A DNA stretch of 64,000 nt, from positions 1 to 64,000 of the forward strand of contig NZ_JAINVZ010000029.1 in NCBI RefSeq assembly GCF_019890615.1, given 5' to 3'. The position numbers and the translations under genes are program-made. This DNA is from Streptantibioticus parmotrematis (lineage in GTDB: Bacteria > Actinomycetota > Actinomycetes > Streptomycetales > Streptomycetaceae). This document shows positions 8,778 to 17,089 of this stretch, piece by piece. The notes under the pieces are model-generated. The model worked only from the letters and a program-made list of their open reading frames with translations. It was not told the DNA's origin and ran no database searches. Position 1 is the first letter of the stretch; every line of letters starts with the position of its first letter.

Positions 8778-9368
8778 TCACGCCGCGCCGACCACCTCCG
8801 GGATGCGGAAGGGCTGGCCGCACTTGCCGCACATGATCGGCGCCTGTTCCAGCACCGAGGGGACGACCCGGACGTTGCGCCCGCAGTCGCAGACCGCCTT
8901 GACCCTCACCCCTCCACCGGACGAGCCGTGCCGGGCGGCTGGTCCGCGGAAGGTGCGGGTGGTGTCGGCGGTGGTGGCGACGACGTGCGCCTTGAGCGCG
9001 CGCTGGAGTCGTTCGATGGTCGGCCGGTACCTCCTTCTGGTGTCCGGGCGCAGGACGACGAGCGAGAATCCACTGCTGGGATGCGGTTCCTCGGAGTGGT
9101 CGAGGCCCAGCTCGTCGGCGATCGCCAGGAAGCGGCGGTTGTGATAGCGGCCGGCACGTGAGGTGTCACGGACGCCGCGGGCGGCGGCGATGCCGTGCAC
9201 GGCCTCGTGCAGCAGCCGTTCGAAGGAGAGTTCGGTGCCGCAGGCGGACGAGGACTCTCCGATCAGGGACTCGGGGGCGGCCAGATCCGGCAGGTCGGGG
9301 TGGTGCCGCTGAATGTCGGCCCACGCGGCTGCCAGCTCGGCGGCGAGGACAGGTGGTGTCGTGCTCAC
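8778..9368 (-). CDS. SprT-like zinc metalloprotease-fold protein
   Basis: 196 residues. The zinc-protease motif HEAVHGIAAARG (HExxH) is preceded by SSACGTELSFERLL and followed by YHNRRFLAIADELGLDH. A C-terminal zinc ribbon uses CDCGRN and CGKCG. SprT-like proteins include DNA-protein crosslink proteases, but no target is known for this bacterial branch. The Cys pairs and HExxH are intact, so activity is plausible. I chose the GTG at 9368 (start VSTTPPVLAAELAAAW); the frame stays open to a GTG at 9431 but that extra stretch is AT-rich and unlike coding sequence. Neither start has a good ribosome binding site. Confidence 0.75.
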   Translation of the reverse strand: MSTTPPVLAAELAAAWADIQRHHPDLPDLAAPESLIGESSSACGTELSFERLLHEAVHGIAAARGVRDTSRAGRYHNRRFLAIADELGLDHSEEPHPSSGFSLVVLRPDTRRRYRPTIERLQRALKAHVVATTADTTRTFRGPAARHGSSGGGVRVKAVCDCGRNVRVVPSVLEQAPIMCGKCGQPFRIPEVVGAA

Positions 9369-9618
9369 GTCGTGACAACGAGGGGAGGTGCCCTGGTGTT
9401 CCGATTCCAGGGCATCCCAAATAATTTGCACGTACTCGTCAGTTCGGGCTCATGCATCCGACTGAGGGCGGGTGCGGATGTCTGTGGACAAGCTGTGCAA
9501 GCGTCAACAAGATGGGGCGTACCGCCGGACGCGCACGCCCTCTCCGCACTCCCTCACGCACCGGCGCCCGGGCCTTCGGCCGCGCCTGCCCCGGTCCTCG
9601 GGTCGCGCCCCGCGCGCC

Positions 9619-11031
9619 TCAGTACGCCCGCGCGACGATCGCGACGTTACCGGGTGCGTCGTCCGCCTCCGGCACCGACCCGTCCTCGGCGACCAGGCAG
9701 CGCACGGTGACACCCTGCTCGGCGAGTTCGGCCTCGCCCTCGGGGCCGAGGTCGGACCACGGGATGCGCGCCCAGCCGGTCGCCGCCGCCTCGGCCGCCT
9801 CCGCGATGGTGCGCACGTCCGCCGTACGCGACTCGCGGCGCTCGCGGGACTGGGTGAGCAGCAGCGCCTGGTCCTCCTCCAGCACCTTCGGCAGCAGCTC
9901 GGCCAGTTCGCCGACCGCCACCGGCTCCTTTCCGCCGGGGATGCGGCGGGCGAGCATCGCGGTGCCGTTCTCCAGGTCGCGCGGGCCGACCTCGACGCGG
10001 ACCGGGACGCCCTTGAGCTCCCAGTCGACGGCACGGCGGCCGAACGGGGTGTCGGTGCGGTCGTCGACCTGGACGCGCAGGCCCGCGGCCTTGAGGCGGT
10101 CGCCGATCTCGCGGACCGCGGCGAGCACCGCGTCGTCACCCTTGATGGCGAGCACGACGACCTGGACGGACGCCAGCCGCGGCGGCACCCGCAGGCCGTT
10201 GTCGTCGCCGTGCGACATGATCAGGCCGCCGACCATGCGGGTGGAGGAGCCCCAGGAGGTCTGCCAGACCAGCTCCTGCTCGCCGTCCTTCGACAGGTAC
10301 TGGGTGTGGAAGGCCTTGGCGAAGTTCTGGCCCAACTCGTGGCTGGTGCCCATCTGGAGAGCCTTGCCGTCACCCATCATCGATTCGAGGGTGAGGGTGT
10401 TGATGGCGCCCGCGAACCGCTCCTTGGCGGTCTTGCGGCCGAGCACCACGTCGATCGCCAGCACGTCGGTCATGAAGTCGCCGTAGACGTCCCGATGGAT
10501 GCGAGCGGCGTAGTCGCGGGCGTCCTCGTACGTGGCGTGCGCGGTGTGGCCCTCCTGCCAGAGGAACTCGGTGGTGCGCAGGAAGACGCGCGGGCGCATC
10601 TCCCAACGCACCACGTTGGCCCACTGGTTGATCAGCAGGGGCAGGTCGCGGTAGCTCTGCACCCACTTGGAGAAGTACTCGTTGATGATGGTCTCGGAGG
10701 TGGGCCGGACCACCACGGGCTCTTCGAGGTCCTTGCCGCCGCCGTGCGTGACGACCGCCAGCTCCGGGGCGAAGCCCTCGACGTGCTCGGCCTCCCGGGT
10801 CAGGTACGACTGCGGGATGAACAGCGGGAAGTAGGCGTTGGCGGCGCCCGCGTCCTTGATGCGCGCGTCCATCTCCTGCTGCATGCGCTCCCACAGGCCG
10901 TAGCCGTACGGGCGGATCACCATCGTGCCGCGCACCGGGCCGTTGTCGGCCAGTTCGGCCTTGTTGATCAGGTCCTGGTACCAGCGCGGGAAGTCGTCCG
11001 CCTGCGGGGTGAGCACGGGAGCCTTTGCCAT
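9619..11031 (-). CDS. proS: Prolyl-tRNA synthetase, short (archaeal/eukaryotic-like) type
   Basis: 470 residues. It charges tRNA-Pro with proline. This is the short class II form without the inserted editing domain of the E. coli type. Motifs include RGTMVIRPYGYGLWERMQQE, VVRPTSETIINEYFSKWVQS, RPRVFLRTTEFLWQEGHTAH and TSHELGQNFAKAFHTQYLS, with an anticodon-binding domain and the C-terminal ending VAIVARAY. The ATG at 11031 has no ribosome binding site but sits seven bases after TACGAT, so the mRNA is probably leaderless. A 170-base intergenic region separates it from the divergent methyltransferase gene. Confidence 0.95.
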   Translation of the reverse strand: MAKAPVLTPQADDFPRWYQDLINKAELADNGPVRGTMVIRPYGYGLWERMQQEMDARIKDAGAANAYFPLFIPQSYLTREAEHVEGFAPELAVVTHGGGKDLEEPVVVRPTSETIINEYFSKWVQSYRDLPLLINQWANVVRWEMRPRVFLRTTEFLWQEGHTAHATYEDARDYAARIHRDVYGDFMTDVLAIDVVLGRKTAKERFAGAINTLTLESMMGDGKALQMGTSHELGQNFAKAFHTQYLSKDGEQELVWQTSWGSSTRMVGGLIMSHGDDNGLRVPPRLASVQVVVLAIKGDDAVLAAVREIGDRLKAAGLRVQVDDRTDTPFGRRAVDWELKGVPVRVEVGPRDLENGTAMLARRIPGGKEPVAVGELAELLPKVLEEDQALLLTQSRERRESRTADVRTIAEAAEAAATGWARIPWSDLGPEGEAELAEQGVTVRCLVAEDGSVPEADDAPGNVAIVARAY

Positions 11032-11038
11032 GGCGCCG

Positions 11039-11044
11039 ATCGTA
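11039..11044 (-). promoter_or_regulatory. -10 box of a likely leaderless proS promoter
   Basis: Minus-strand TACGAT, then seven bases, then the proS ATG. It matches the TANNNT pattern, and no Shine-Dalgarno sequence is present. Confidence 0.55.
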
Positions 11045-11202
11045 CGGGGCACCGGGCACCGGGTGTGAATCCGCCGGGTCCCGCCAGGTCACCGGCGGCT
11101 CGCCGAACCCCACCCGTACGGACTCTGGACTACCGGTCGGTTGCCGGGTTGTCTGGTTGCGGGGGGTCACACAACCCGCACGGAGCGGAGTGAGGCGGTT
11201 CG

Positions 11203-11991
11203 ATGACACCCACGCTGGTACCCGGCAGGCCCGGTTGGGTCGGCGGACCCACGGCGCAGGCCGACGAGGACGCCGGACGCGCGAGGGACTGGGCGGAGAT
11301 CCAGGAGAGGATGCTGGTGCCGCTGTACGAGGCGGTGTACGAGCGGCTGGACGTGGGCGCGGCGACCCGGCTGCTGGCGCTGGGGTGCGGCGCCGGGCTC
11401 GCGCTGCTGCTGGCGGCGGCCAGGGGCGCCGCGGTGACCGGGGTGGACCGGGACGAGTGGCGGCTGGCGCTGGCGCGTGACCGGCTGCCGGCGCACGCGG
11501 CGGCGCGGCTGGCGCGGGGCGGGGCGGGCGCCGCGGCGGACCCGGCCGCGTCCGCGTTCACCGTGGTGACCGCCTTCGACCCGTTCGCCCCGGCCGCCGG
11601 GAGGGTCGCGGAGCTGACGGCGGCGGCGCGGCTGGCCCGGCGGGGCGCGGCGGTCGTGGTCGCCGGGTGGGGGCCGCCGGAGCGCTGCGCGACAGCCGGG
11701 GTGCTGGGCGCGGCGGCCGACGCGGCCGGGCGCGACGACCTGGAGGGACTGTGCCGGGCGGCGGGCCTGCGGCCGGACGGCGGGGGCCGGGTGCGGTGCC
11801 CGTTCGGCTACGCCGACCTCGACAGCGCGGTGCGCGGTCTGCTCGCCAGCGGCCTGTTCGACGCGGCGATCGCGGCGACGGACCGCGTGCAGACCGAGAA
11901 GGAACTGACCGAGGCGCTCCACCCGTTCCTCGCGCAGGACGGCACGGTGCGGATGGAGAACGTGCTGCGGTACGTCATCGCCCGAACGTGA
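11203..11991 (+). CDS. SAM-dependent methyltransferase-fold protein
   Basis: 262 residues. The nucleotide-binding loop LLALGCGAGLALLLAAARGA (about residues 57-76) followed by VTGVDRDEWRLALARDRL identifies a class I methyltransferase fold. A second domain after residue 200 (DLDSAVRGLLASGLFDAAIA, VQTEKELTEALHPFLAQDGT) resembles the tail of UbiE/COQ5-like methyltransferases of actinobacteria. The substrate is unknown. GAGGCGG lies before the ATG. It is transcribed divergently from proS and convergently with the FtsH-like gene. Confidence 0.8.
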   Translation: MTPTLVPGRPGWVGGPTAQADEDAGRARDWAEIQERMLVPLYEAVYERLDVGAATRLLALGCGAGLALLLAAARGAAVTGVDRDEWRLALARDRLPAHAAARLARGGAGAAADPAASAFTVVTAFDPFAPAAGRVAELTAAARLARRGAAVVVAGWGPPERCATAGVLGAAADAAGRDDLEGLCRAAGLRPDGGGRVRCPFGYADLDSAVRGLLASGLFDAAIAATDRVQTEKELTEALHPFLAQDGTVRMENVLRYVIART

Positions 11992-12049
11992 CGGCGCGCG
12001 GCGGCCGTTGACGTGCGCGACGTCGACGTCCGGCTCGCGGCGCGGGCGG

Positions 12050-13981
12050 TCAGCCCTCCGGCTTCGTCAGCCGGGGTATGCCCGCCGTGCGGTACGCCTC
12101 GCTCTCGTCCAGCGTCTCGCGTTCCAGCAACGCCTCGGCCAGCGCGTCGAGTTGGGGGCGGTGGGCGGTGAGCAGGCGGCCCGCCTCCTCGTAGCACTCG
12201 TCGACGATCCGGCGCATCTCGGCGTCGACCGCGTCGAGTGTCGCGGGGGCCGCCGACAGGCCGTACGCCTGCTGGGCGTCCTGCGGCAGCGCGGTCAGCC
12301 GGCCTATGCGCTCGCTCATCCCCCACCGGCCGACCATGCCGCGCACGATGTTGGTGACCTGCTCCAGGTCGCTCTCCGCGCCGGTGGTGACGACGCCGAA
12401 GACGGTCTGCTCGGCGGCCATCCCGCCCAGCGCCCCGATGACCCGGCCGCGCAGGTACGGCTCGGTGTACGCGTAGCGGTCGGCGTCGGGCGTGGACAGG
12501 GTGACGCCCAGGGCGCGGCCGCGCGGCACGATGGTGACCTTGCGGACCGGGTCGGCGCCCGGCTGGAGCATGCCCAGCAGAGCGTGGCCGCTCTCGTGGT
12601 AGGCGGTGCGGCGGCGCTCCTCCTCCGGCATCACCAGCGGGCGTTCCGCGCCGAGCTGGACCTTCTCCAGCGCGTCGGACAGCTCGCCGGGCCCCACGTC
12701 GTCGCGGTCGCGCTTGACGGCGAGCAGGGCGGCCTCGTTGGTGAGGTTGGCCAGCTCCGCGCCGGTCATGCCGGGAGTGGTGCGGGCGACCCGGGCGAGG
12801 TCGACGTCGGGGGCGAGCGGCACCTCGCGGGTGTGGATGCGCAGGATCGCCTCGCGGCCGCCGCGGTCGGGCGGGCTGACGGAGACGGTGCGGTCGAAGC
12901 GGCCGGGGCGGGTGAGCGCCGGGTCCAGGACGTCGGCGCGGTTGGTGGCGGCGATCACGACGACGCCCTCGGAGCCGGAGAAGCCGTCCATCTCGGTGAG
13001 GATCTGGTTGAGGGTCTGCTCGCGCTCGTCGTGGCCGCCGAGGCCGCCGCCGCTGCCGCGGGCCCGTCCGATGGTGTCGATCTCGTCGATGAAGATGATC
13101 GACGGCGCGTCCTTGCGGGCCTCGGCGAACAGCTCGCGCACCCGGCCCGCGCCGACGCCGACGATCATTTCGATGAACTCCGACGCCGAGGCGGAGAAGA
13201 ACGGCACGTCCGCCTCGCCCGCCACCGCTCTGGCCAGCAGCGTCTTGCCGGTGCCCGGCGGGCCCGACAGCAGCACGCCGCGCGGCATGCGGGCGCCGAG
13301 CCTGCGGTAGGCGTCGGGGCGCTTGAGGAAGTCGACGACCTCGCTGAGCTCCGCCTCGACCTCGTCGATGCCGGCCACGTCCTCGAACGTGGTGCGTTTG
13401 CTGTCCTCGCCGGGCACCACCGGCTTGGGCGGCGCCTTGCGGCCGAGGCCGCCGAGCCCGCCGGACAGCGCGCCGCTCATCCTGCGGGCGATCAGCACCC
13501 ACAAGGCGACCAGCACCAGCATCGGGGCGAGCGAGATCAGCAGGTTGGCGAGGAAGCTGCGCTGCTGGACCACCGGCTCCGCGGTGACGGTGACGTCGTG
13601 CTTGGTCAGCTCGGACCAGACGGGGTCGTCCGCGAAGGACGGGCGCAGCGTGCTGAACTCGCGGTAGGTGCCGCTGCCGCCGGGGACCCGGGCGGGCTTG
13701 CGCAGCTCGCCCTGGATCGCGTCGCCCTTGGCGTAGATCTTGGTGACGTTGCCCGCCGACAGCTCCTTGCTGAACTCGGTGTACGGCACCGATCGCGTGC
13801 TGCTGCCGCCGAAGACCGACAGGAGCAGGTCCGTGATCAGGAACACCGCGAGCGCGGCGACGATCATGCCGCCCCACACGCCGATGCCGCGCCGCGGACG
13901 CCGGGGTGGCCGGGGCGGCGGGGCGCCCTCGGAGCGCCACGGCTGCTCCGGGTCCTGGCGGGGCGGTACGGCGTTGGTCAT
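12050..13981 (-). CDS. ftsH: FtsH-like membrane AAA metalloprotease
   Basis: 643 residues. Two membrane segments (about 34-52 and 138-158) flank a small extracytoplasmic domain. The AAA module has Walker A GPPGTGKT (about residue 240), Walker [14 protein letters not shown], the second region of homology, and the zinc site HESGH near residue 460. A C-terminal protease domain with [20 protein letters not shown] completes an FtsH. It is somewhat divergent from the main actinobacterial FtsH, so it may be a second paralogue. There is no ribosome binding site; TATGGT sits six bases before the ATG. Confidence 0.88.
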   Translation of the reverse strand: MTNAVPPRQDPEQPWRSEGAPPPRPPRRPRRGIGVWGGMIVAALAVFLITDLLLSVFGGSSTRSVPYTEFSKELSAGNVTKIYAKGDAIQGELRKPARVPGGSGTYREFSTLRPSFADDPVWSELTKHDVTVTAEPVVQQRSFLANLLISLAPMLVLVALWVLIARRMSGALSGGLGGLGRKAPPKPVVPGEDSKRTTFEDVAGIDEVEAELSEVVDFLKRPDAYRRLGARMPRGVLLSGPPGTGKTLLARAVAGEADVPFFSASASEFIEMIVGVGAGRVRELFAEARKDAPSIIFIDEIDTIGRARGSGGGLGGHDEREQTLNQILTEMDGFSGSEGVVVIAATNRADVLDPALTRPGRFDRTVSVSPPDRGGREAILRIHTREVPLAPDVDLARVARTTPGMTGAELANLTNEAALLAVKRDRDDVGPGELSDALEKVQLGAERPLVMPEEERRRTAYHESGHALLGMLQPGADPVRKVTIVPRGRALGVTLSTPDADRYAYTEPYLRGRVIGALGGMAAEQTVFGVVTTGAESDLEQVTNIVRGMVGRWGMSERIGRLTALPQDAQQAYGLSAAPATLDAVDAEMRRIVDECYEEAGRLLTAHRPQLDALAEALLERETLDESEAYRTAGIPRLTKPEG

Positions 13982-13987
13982 GGCTCG

Positions 13988-13993
13988 ACCATA
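13988..13993 (-). promoter_or_regulatory. -10 box of a likely leaderless ftsH-like promoter
   Basis: Minus-strand TATGGT, six bases (CGAGCC), then ATG. A TANNNT box at this distance and no Shine-Dalgarno sequence point to a leaderless mRNA. Confidence 0.6.
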
Positions 13994-14100
13994 CGTAATG
14001 ACACCGACAGTCGCGCGGGACGCCGGGGCGTCCCGGACCGCGCGGGACGCGCCGGGCGCCGTACGGGCCCCGCCTCGGGCTCCGTCCGGACCGCTCGCGC

Positions 14101-14664
14101 TCAGGCCCCGGGCCACTCCTCGACGGTCAGTGCGAACCGCTCGTGGTCGCGCCAGGCGCCCTTGAGGTAGAGCATGCGCGGGGAGAACCCCTCGTGCCGG
14201 AAGCCCAGCCGTTTCGCCAGGGCGATGGACCGGTCGTTGCCCGGCTGGACGTTGATCTCCAGCCGGTGCAGTGCCAGCCCGTCGGGCATGTCCTGGAAGC
14301 AGCGGTCCACGACCAGCCGCATCCCCTCGGTCATCCGGCCGGTGCCCGCGAACGGCAGGTAGGAGTCGTAGCCGAGGACGCCGTTGCGGAAGCGGGCGCG
14401 CACGATGTTGGTGACGTTGCACTTGCCGACGATGCCGCCGGTCTCGTCGTCGATCACCAGGAAGCTGCGCATCGCGGGCCCCTGCCGGCGCAGCAGGTCC
14501 GGCAGGCCGTCCGGCTCGACGGGGTTCCACGCGCCGATGTGGTCGGCGGAGCGCAGCACGGCCTCGGCGTACGCGGGCGCGTCGGAGGGCCGCGGCGGGC
14601 GGACGTGGACCCTCGCCGGGGACTCGTCGCGGGCGGGGCTCGTTCTCGGGCTGTCGGCGGTCAC
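14101..14664 (-). CDS. GNAT N-acetyltransferase, RimJ/RimL-like
   Basis: 187 residues. The fold is read from RPPRPSDAPAYAEAVLRSAD at the front, GIVGKCNVTNIVRARFRNGV in the middle, and the acetyl-CoA loop region VQPGNDRSIALAKRLGFRHE followed by LYLKGAWRDHERFALT. RimJ/RimL enzymes acetylate N termini of ribosomal or other proteins; many relatives act on small molecules, so the substrate is open. The GTG start lies eight bases past the ffh stop, suggesting a shared transcript. Confidence 0.85.
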   Translation of the reverse strand: MTADSPRTSPARDESPARVHVRPPRPSDAPAYAEAVLRSADHIGAWNPVEPDGLPDLLRRQGPAMRSFLVIDDETGGIVGKCNVTNIVRARFRNGVLGYDSYLPFAGTGRMTEGMRLVVDRCFQDMPDGLALHRLEINVQPGNDRSIALAKRLGFRHEGFSPRMLYLKGAWRDHERFALTVEEWPGA

Positions 14665-14672
14665 AGGCCGGG

Positions 14673-16220
14673 TCAGCCCATGAACTTCTTGAACTCGTCG
14701 GGGAGTTCGAAGTTCTGGCCGTCGTCGCCGGCGGGGAGGTCGAAGGCGCCGCCGGCCTGCTGCTCGCGGCGGGCCGCCGCGGCGGCCTCCTCGGCGCGGC
14801 GCTTCTGCGGGTTGCCGCTGCGCTGCTTGCCCTTGGCCTGCTTGACCTGCTTCTTCTTGCGGGCGCCGCCGCCCCCCATGCCCGGGATGCCGGGCATGCC
14901 GGGCATCCCGCCGCCCTGCGCCATCCGCGACATCATCTTGCGGGCCTCGAAGAACCGCTCGACGAGGTTCTTGACCGCGCCGACCTCGACGCCGGAGCCG
15001 CGCGCGATGCGGGCCCGGCGCGAGCCGTTGATGATCGTCGGGTCCTGGCGCTCGCCGGGGGTCATCGACTTGATGATCGCGGCGGTGCGGTCCACGTCCC
15101 GCTCGTCGAGGTTGTTGATCTGGTCCTTGATCTGGCCCATGCCGGGGAGCATCCCGAGCAGCTTGGAGATCGAGCCCATCTTGCGGACCTGCTCCATCTG
15201 CGACAGGAAGTCGTCGAGGGTGAAGTCCTTGCCCTTGCTCGACGCCAGCTTGGAGGCCATCTTCTCGGCCTCGGCCTGCGAGAAGGTCTGCTCGGCCTTC
15301 TCGATCAGGGTGAGCATGTCGCCCATGCCGAGGATGCGGGACGCCATGCGGTCCGGGTGGAACGCGTCGAAGTCGTCCAGCTTCTCGCCGTTGGAGGCGA
15401 ACATGATCTGCTTGCCGGTGACGTGCGCCACCGACAGCGCGGCGCCGCCTCGCGCGTCGCCGTCGAGCTTGGACAGGACCACGCCGTCGAAGCCGACGCC
15501 GTCGAGGAAGGCCTGCGCGGTGTTGACCGCGTCCTGGCCGATCATGGCGTCGACGACGAAGAGGATCTCGTCGGGGCGGACCGCGTCGCGGATGTCGGCG
15601 GCCTGCCGCATCAGCTCCTGGTCGATGCCCAGGCGGCCGGCGGTGTCGACGATGACCACGTCGTACTGCTTGGAGCGGGCGTACTCGACGGAGTCCTCGG
15701 CGACCTTGACCGGGTCGCCCACGCCGTTGCCCGGCTCGGGGGCGTAGACCGCGACGCCCGCGCGTTCGGCGACGACGGACAGCTGGTTGACCGCGTTGGG
15801 GCGCTGGAGGTCGCAGGCGACCAGCAGCGGCGCGTGGCCCTGGCCCTTCAGCCAGCTGCCGAGCTTTCCGGCCAGCGTGGTCTTGCCCGCGCCCTGGAGA
15901 CCGGCGAGCATGATCACGGTCGGCGGGTTCTTGGCGAACCGCAGGCGGCGGGTCTCGCCGCCGAGGATGCCGATCAGCTCCTCGTTGACGATCTTGATGA
16001 CCTGCTGGGCGGGGTTGAGTGCCTGGGAGACCTCGGCGCCGAGCGCCCGCTCCTTGACCTGCTTGATGAACGCCCGCACCGCGGGCAGCGCGACGTCCGC
16101 CTCCAGCAGCGCGATGCGGATCTCACGCGCCGTGGCGTCGATGTCCGCCTCGGACAGGCGGCCCTTGCCCCTCAGGTTCTTGAACGTCGCTGCGAGGCGG
16201 TCGGAAAGAGTGTCGAACAC
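14673..16220 (-). CDS. ffh: Signal recognition particle GTPase Ffh
   Basis: 515 residues. It binds signal sequences and 4.5S RNA and targets nascent membrane and secreted proteins to FtsY. The N domain begins VFDTLSDRLAATFKNLRGKG. The G domain has GLQGAGKTTLAGKLG (about residue 107), VIVDTAGRLGIDQELM and SKLDGDARGGAALS. The M domain has GSISKLLGMLPGMGQIKDQI and SRRARIARGSGVEV, ending in a Gly/Met tail (MPGMPGIPGMGGGG) and a basic segment. The GTG start at 16220 matches the usual Ffh N terminus. Confidence 0.97.
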   Translation of the reverse strand: MFDTLSDRLAATFKNLRGKGRLSEADIDATAREIRIALLEADVALPAVRAFIKQVKERALGAEVSQALNPAQQVIKIVNEELIGILGGETRRLRFAKNPPTVIMLAGLQGAGKTTLAGKLGSWLKGQGHAPLLVACDLQRPNAVNQLSVVAERAGVAVYAPEPGNGVGDPVKVAEDSVEYARSKQYDVVIVDTAGRLGIDQELMRQAADIRDAVRPDEILFVVDAMIGQDAVNTAQAFLDGVGFDGVVLSKLDGDARGGAALSVAHVTGKQIMFASNGEKLDDFDAFHPDRMASRILGMGDMLTLIEKAEQTFSQAEAEKMASKLASSKGKDFTLDDFLSQMEQVRKMGSISKLLGMLPGMGQIKDQINNLDERDVDRTAAIIKSMTPGERQDPTIINGSRRARIARGSGVEVGAVKNLVERFFEARKMMSRMAQGGGMPGMPGIPGMGGGGARKKKQVKQAKGKQRSGNPQKRRAEEAAAAARREQQAGGAFDLPAGDDGQNFELPDEFKKFMG

Positions 16221-16616
16221 GGCGGTCGCGGATCCTCGTGTCGGGGGCGGGCATCGGTCGTCCCCCAGGGTATCCGGCCGGTCCGGGTCCGGTCTGCACG
16301 GCGGTACGGGCACGCGCGCGGGAGCCGTCCGGGTGAAGTCGGGCGACCGGCCGCGACCGGCGGCCCGGTAGGGGCGCCATAAGGGCGTACTCCGCCCGGG
16401 ACGGCTGCCGACCGCCTTCCGCATGACGGTGAATGAGGATTTCCGATGAGCGGGATGAGAATTCACTTAACGATCATTGGCAGCCACCCGGACAGCGCAT
16501 TTCGCGCCCTCACCGAATTCCGCTCCCCGGGGTCCGGCGGGTGGTTATCGGACGGCGACCGCGGGACAGACATCCGCTTCGTGCCGGAAAGCCCGGCGCG
16601 GAAAGGAATGACGACG
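16221..16616. other. Divergent promoter region between ffh and a secreted-protein gene
   Basis: 396 bases with no convincing gene. It holds the starts of two divergent transcription units. An AT-richer patch at 16425-16500 stands out against the local base composition and may hold the plus-strand promoter. The plus frame open from 16446 is not coding-like before 16608. Confidence 0.5.
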
Positions 16617-16883
16617 ATGAAGCTCGCCCTCAAGCGCGGACTGGTCACCGCGGTCGCCTCCCTCGCGGTGGTCTCGGGCACCGCCGCCACGGCCAGCGCC
16701 GCCGAGACATGCCACCACCCGGCGCCGGTCAGCCACCGCGGGGACCACGGCAGGCACCACCGGCACTGCGCCAACCGGCACTGGAAGCACATGCGTCACA
16801 GCGGCGCGCGGGGCACCGGGCTGTTCGTGGTGAAGGGCACCAAGGTGGTGCGCTCGACCACCGCCGTACTGCGGGTGCGCTGA
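16617..16883 (+). CDS. Small secreted His/Arg-rich protein
   Basis: 88 residues. A clear signal peptide (MKLALKRGLVTAVASLAVVS, cleaved after TASA near residue 28) is followed by AETCHHPAPVSHRGDHGRHH, rich in His and Arg, then GLFVVKGTKVVRSTTAVLRV. Such basic small secreted proteins are common in Streptomyces and function is unknown; metal binding by the His cluster is only a guess. Two in-frame ATGs occur. GAAAGGA lies two bases before the first (16608) but about nine before 16617, so the second is chosen. A strong hairpin follows at 16971. Confidence 0.72.
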   Translation: MKLALKRGLVTAVASLAVVSGTAATASAAETCHHPAPVSHRGDHGRHHRHCANRHWKHMRHSGARGTGLFVVKGTKVVRSTTAVLRVR

Positions 16884-16970
16884 CCGCCGCCCTTACGGGG
16901 CGACGGCGGGACGCGGGGCCGTGACGGCGCAGGGACCACCGCACGGCACCGCACGACTACCTCTCGAACG

Positions 16971-17010
16971 AAATCACCGCCCGGTATTCCTGTCAGCCGG
17001 GCGGTGATTT
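16971..17010. terminator. Bidirectional hairpin terminator
   Basis: A perfect 14-base inverted repeat (AAATCACCGCCCGG and its complement) around a 12-base loop lies between the secreted-protein gene (plus) and glnD (minus). It has A and T runs at both feet, so it can serve both convergent genes. Confidence 0.85.
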
Positions 17011-17089
17011 CGCGTTCCCCTTCCGACGCGGCACCGCGAATTCCGCGGAGAATCGGGAAAGGCGACGCGAAAAGGGAATCCGTACGGGC

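Noticed and set aside
16446-16616. Longer form of the secreted protein from 16446
   Set aside because: Upstream codons are not GC-biased, and the later ATG has the ribosome binding site and signal peptide.
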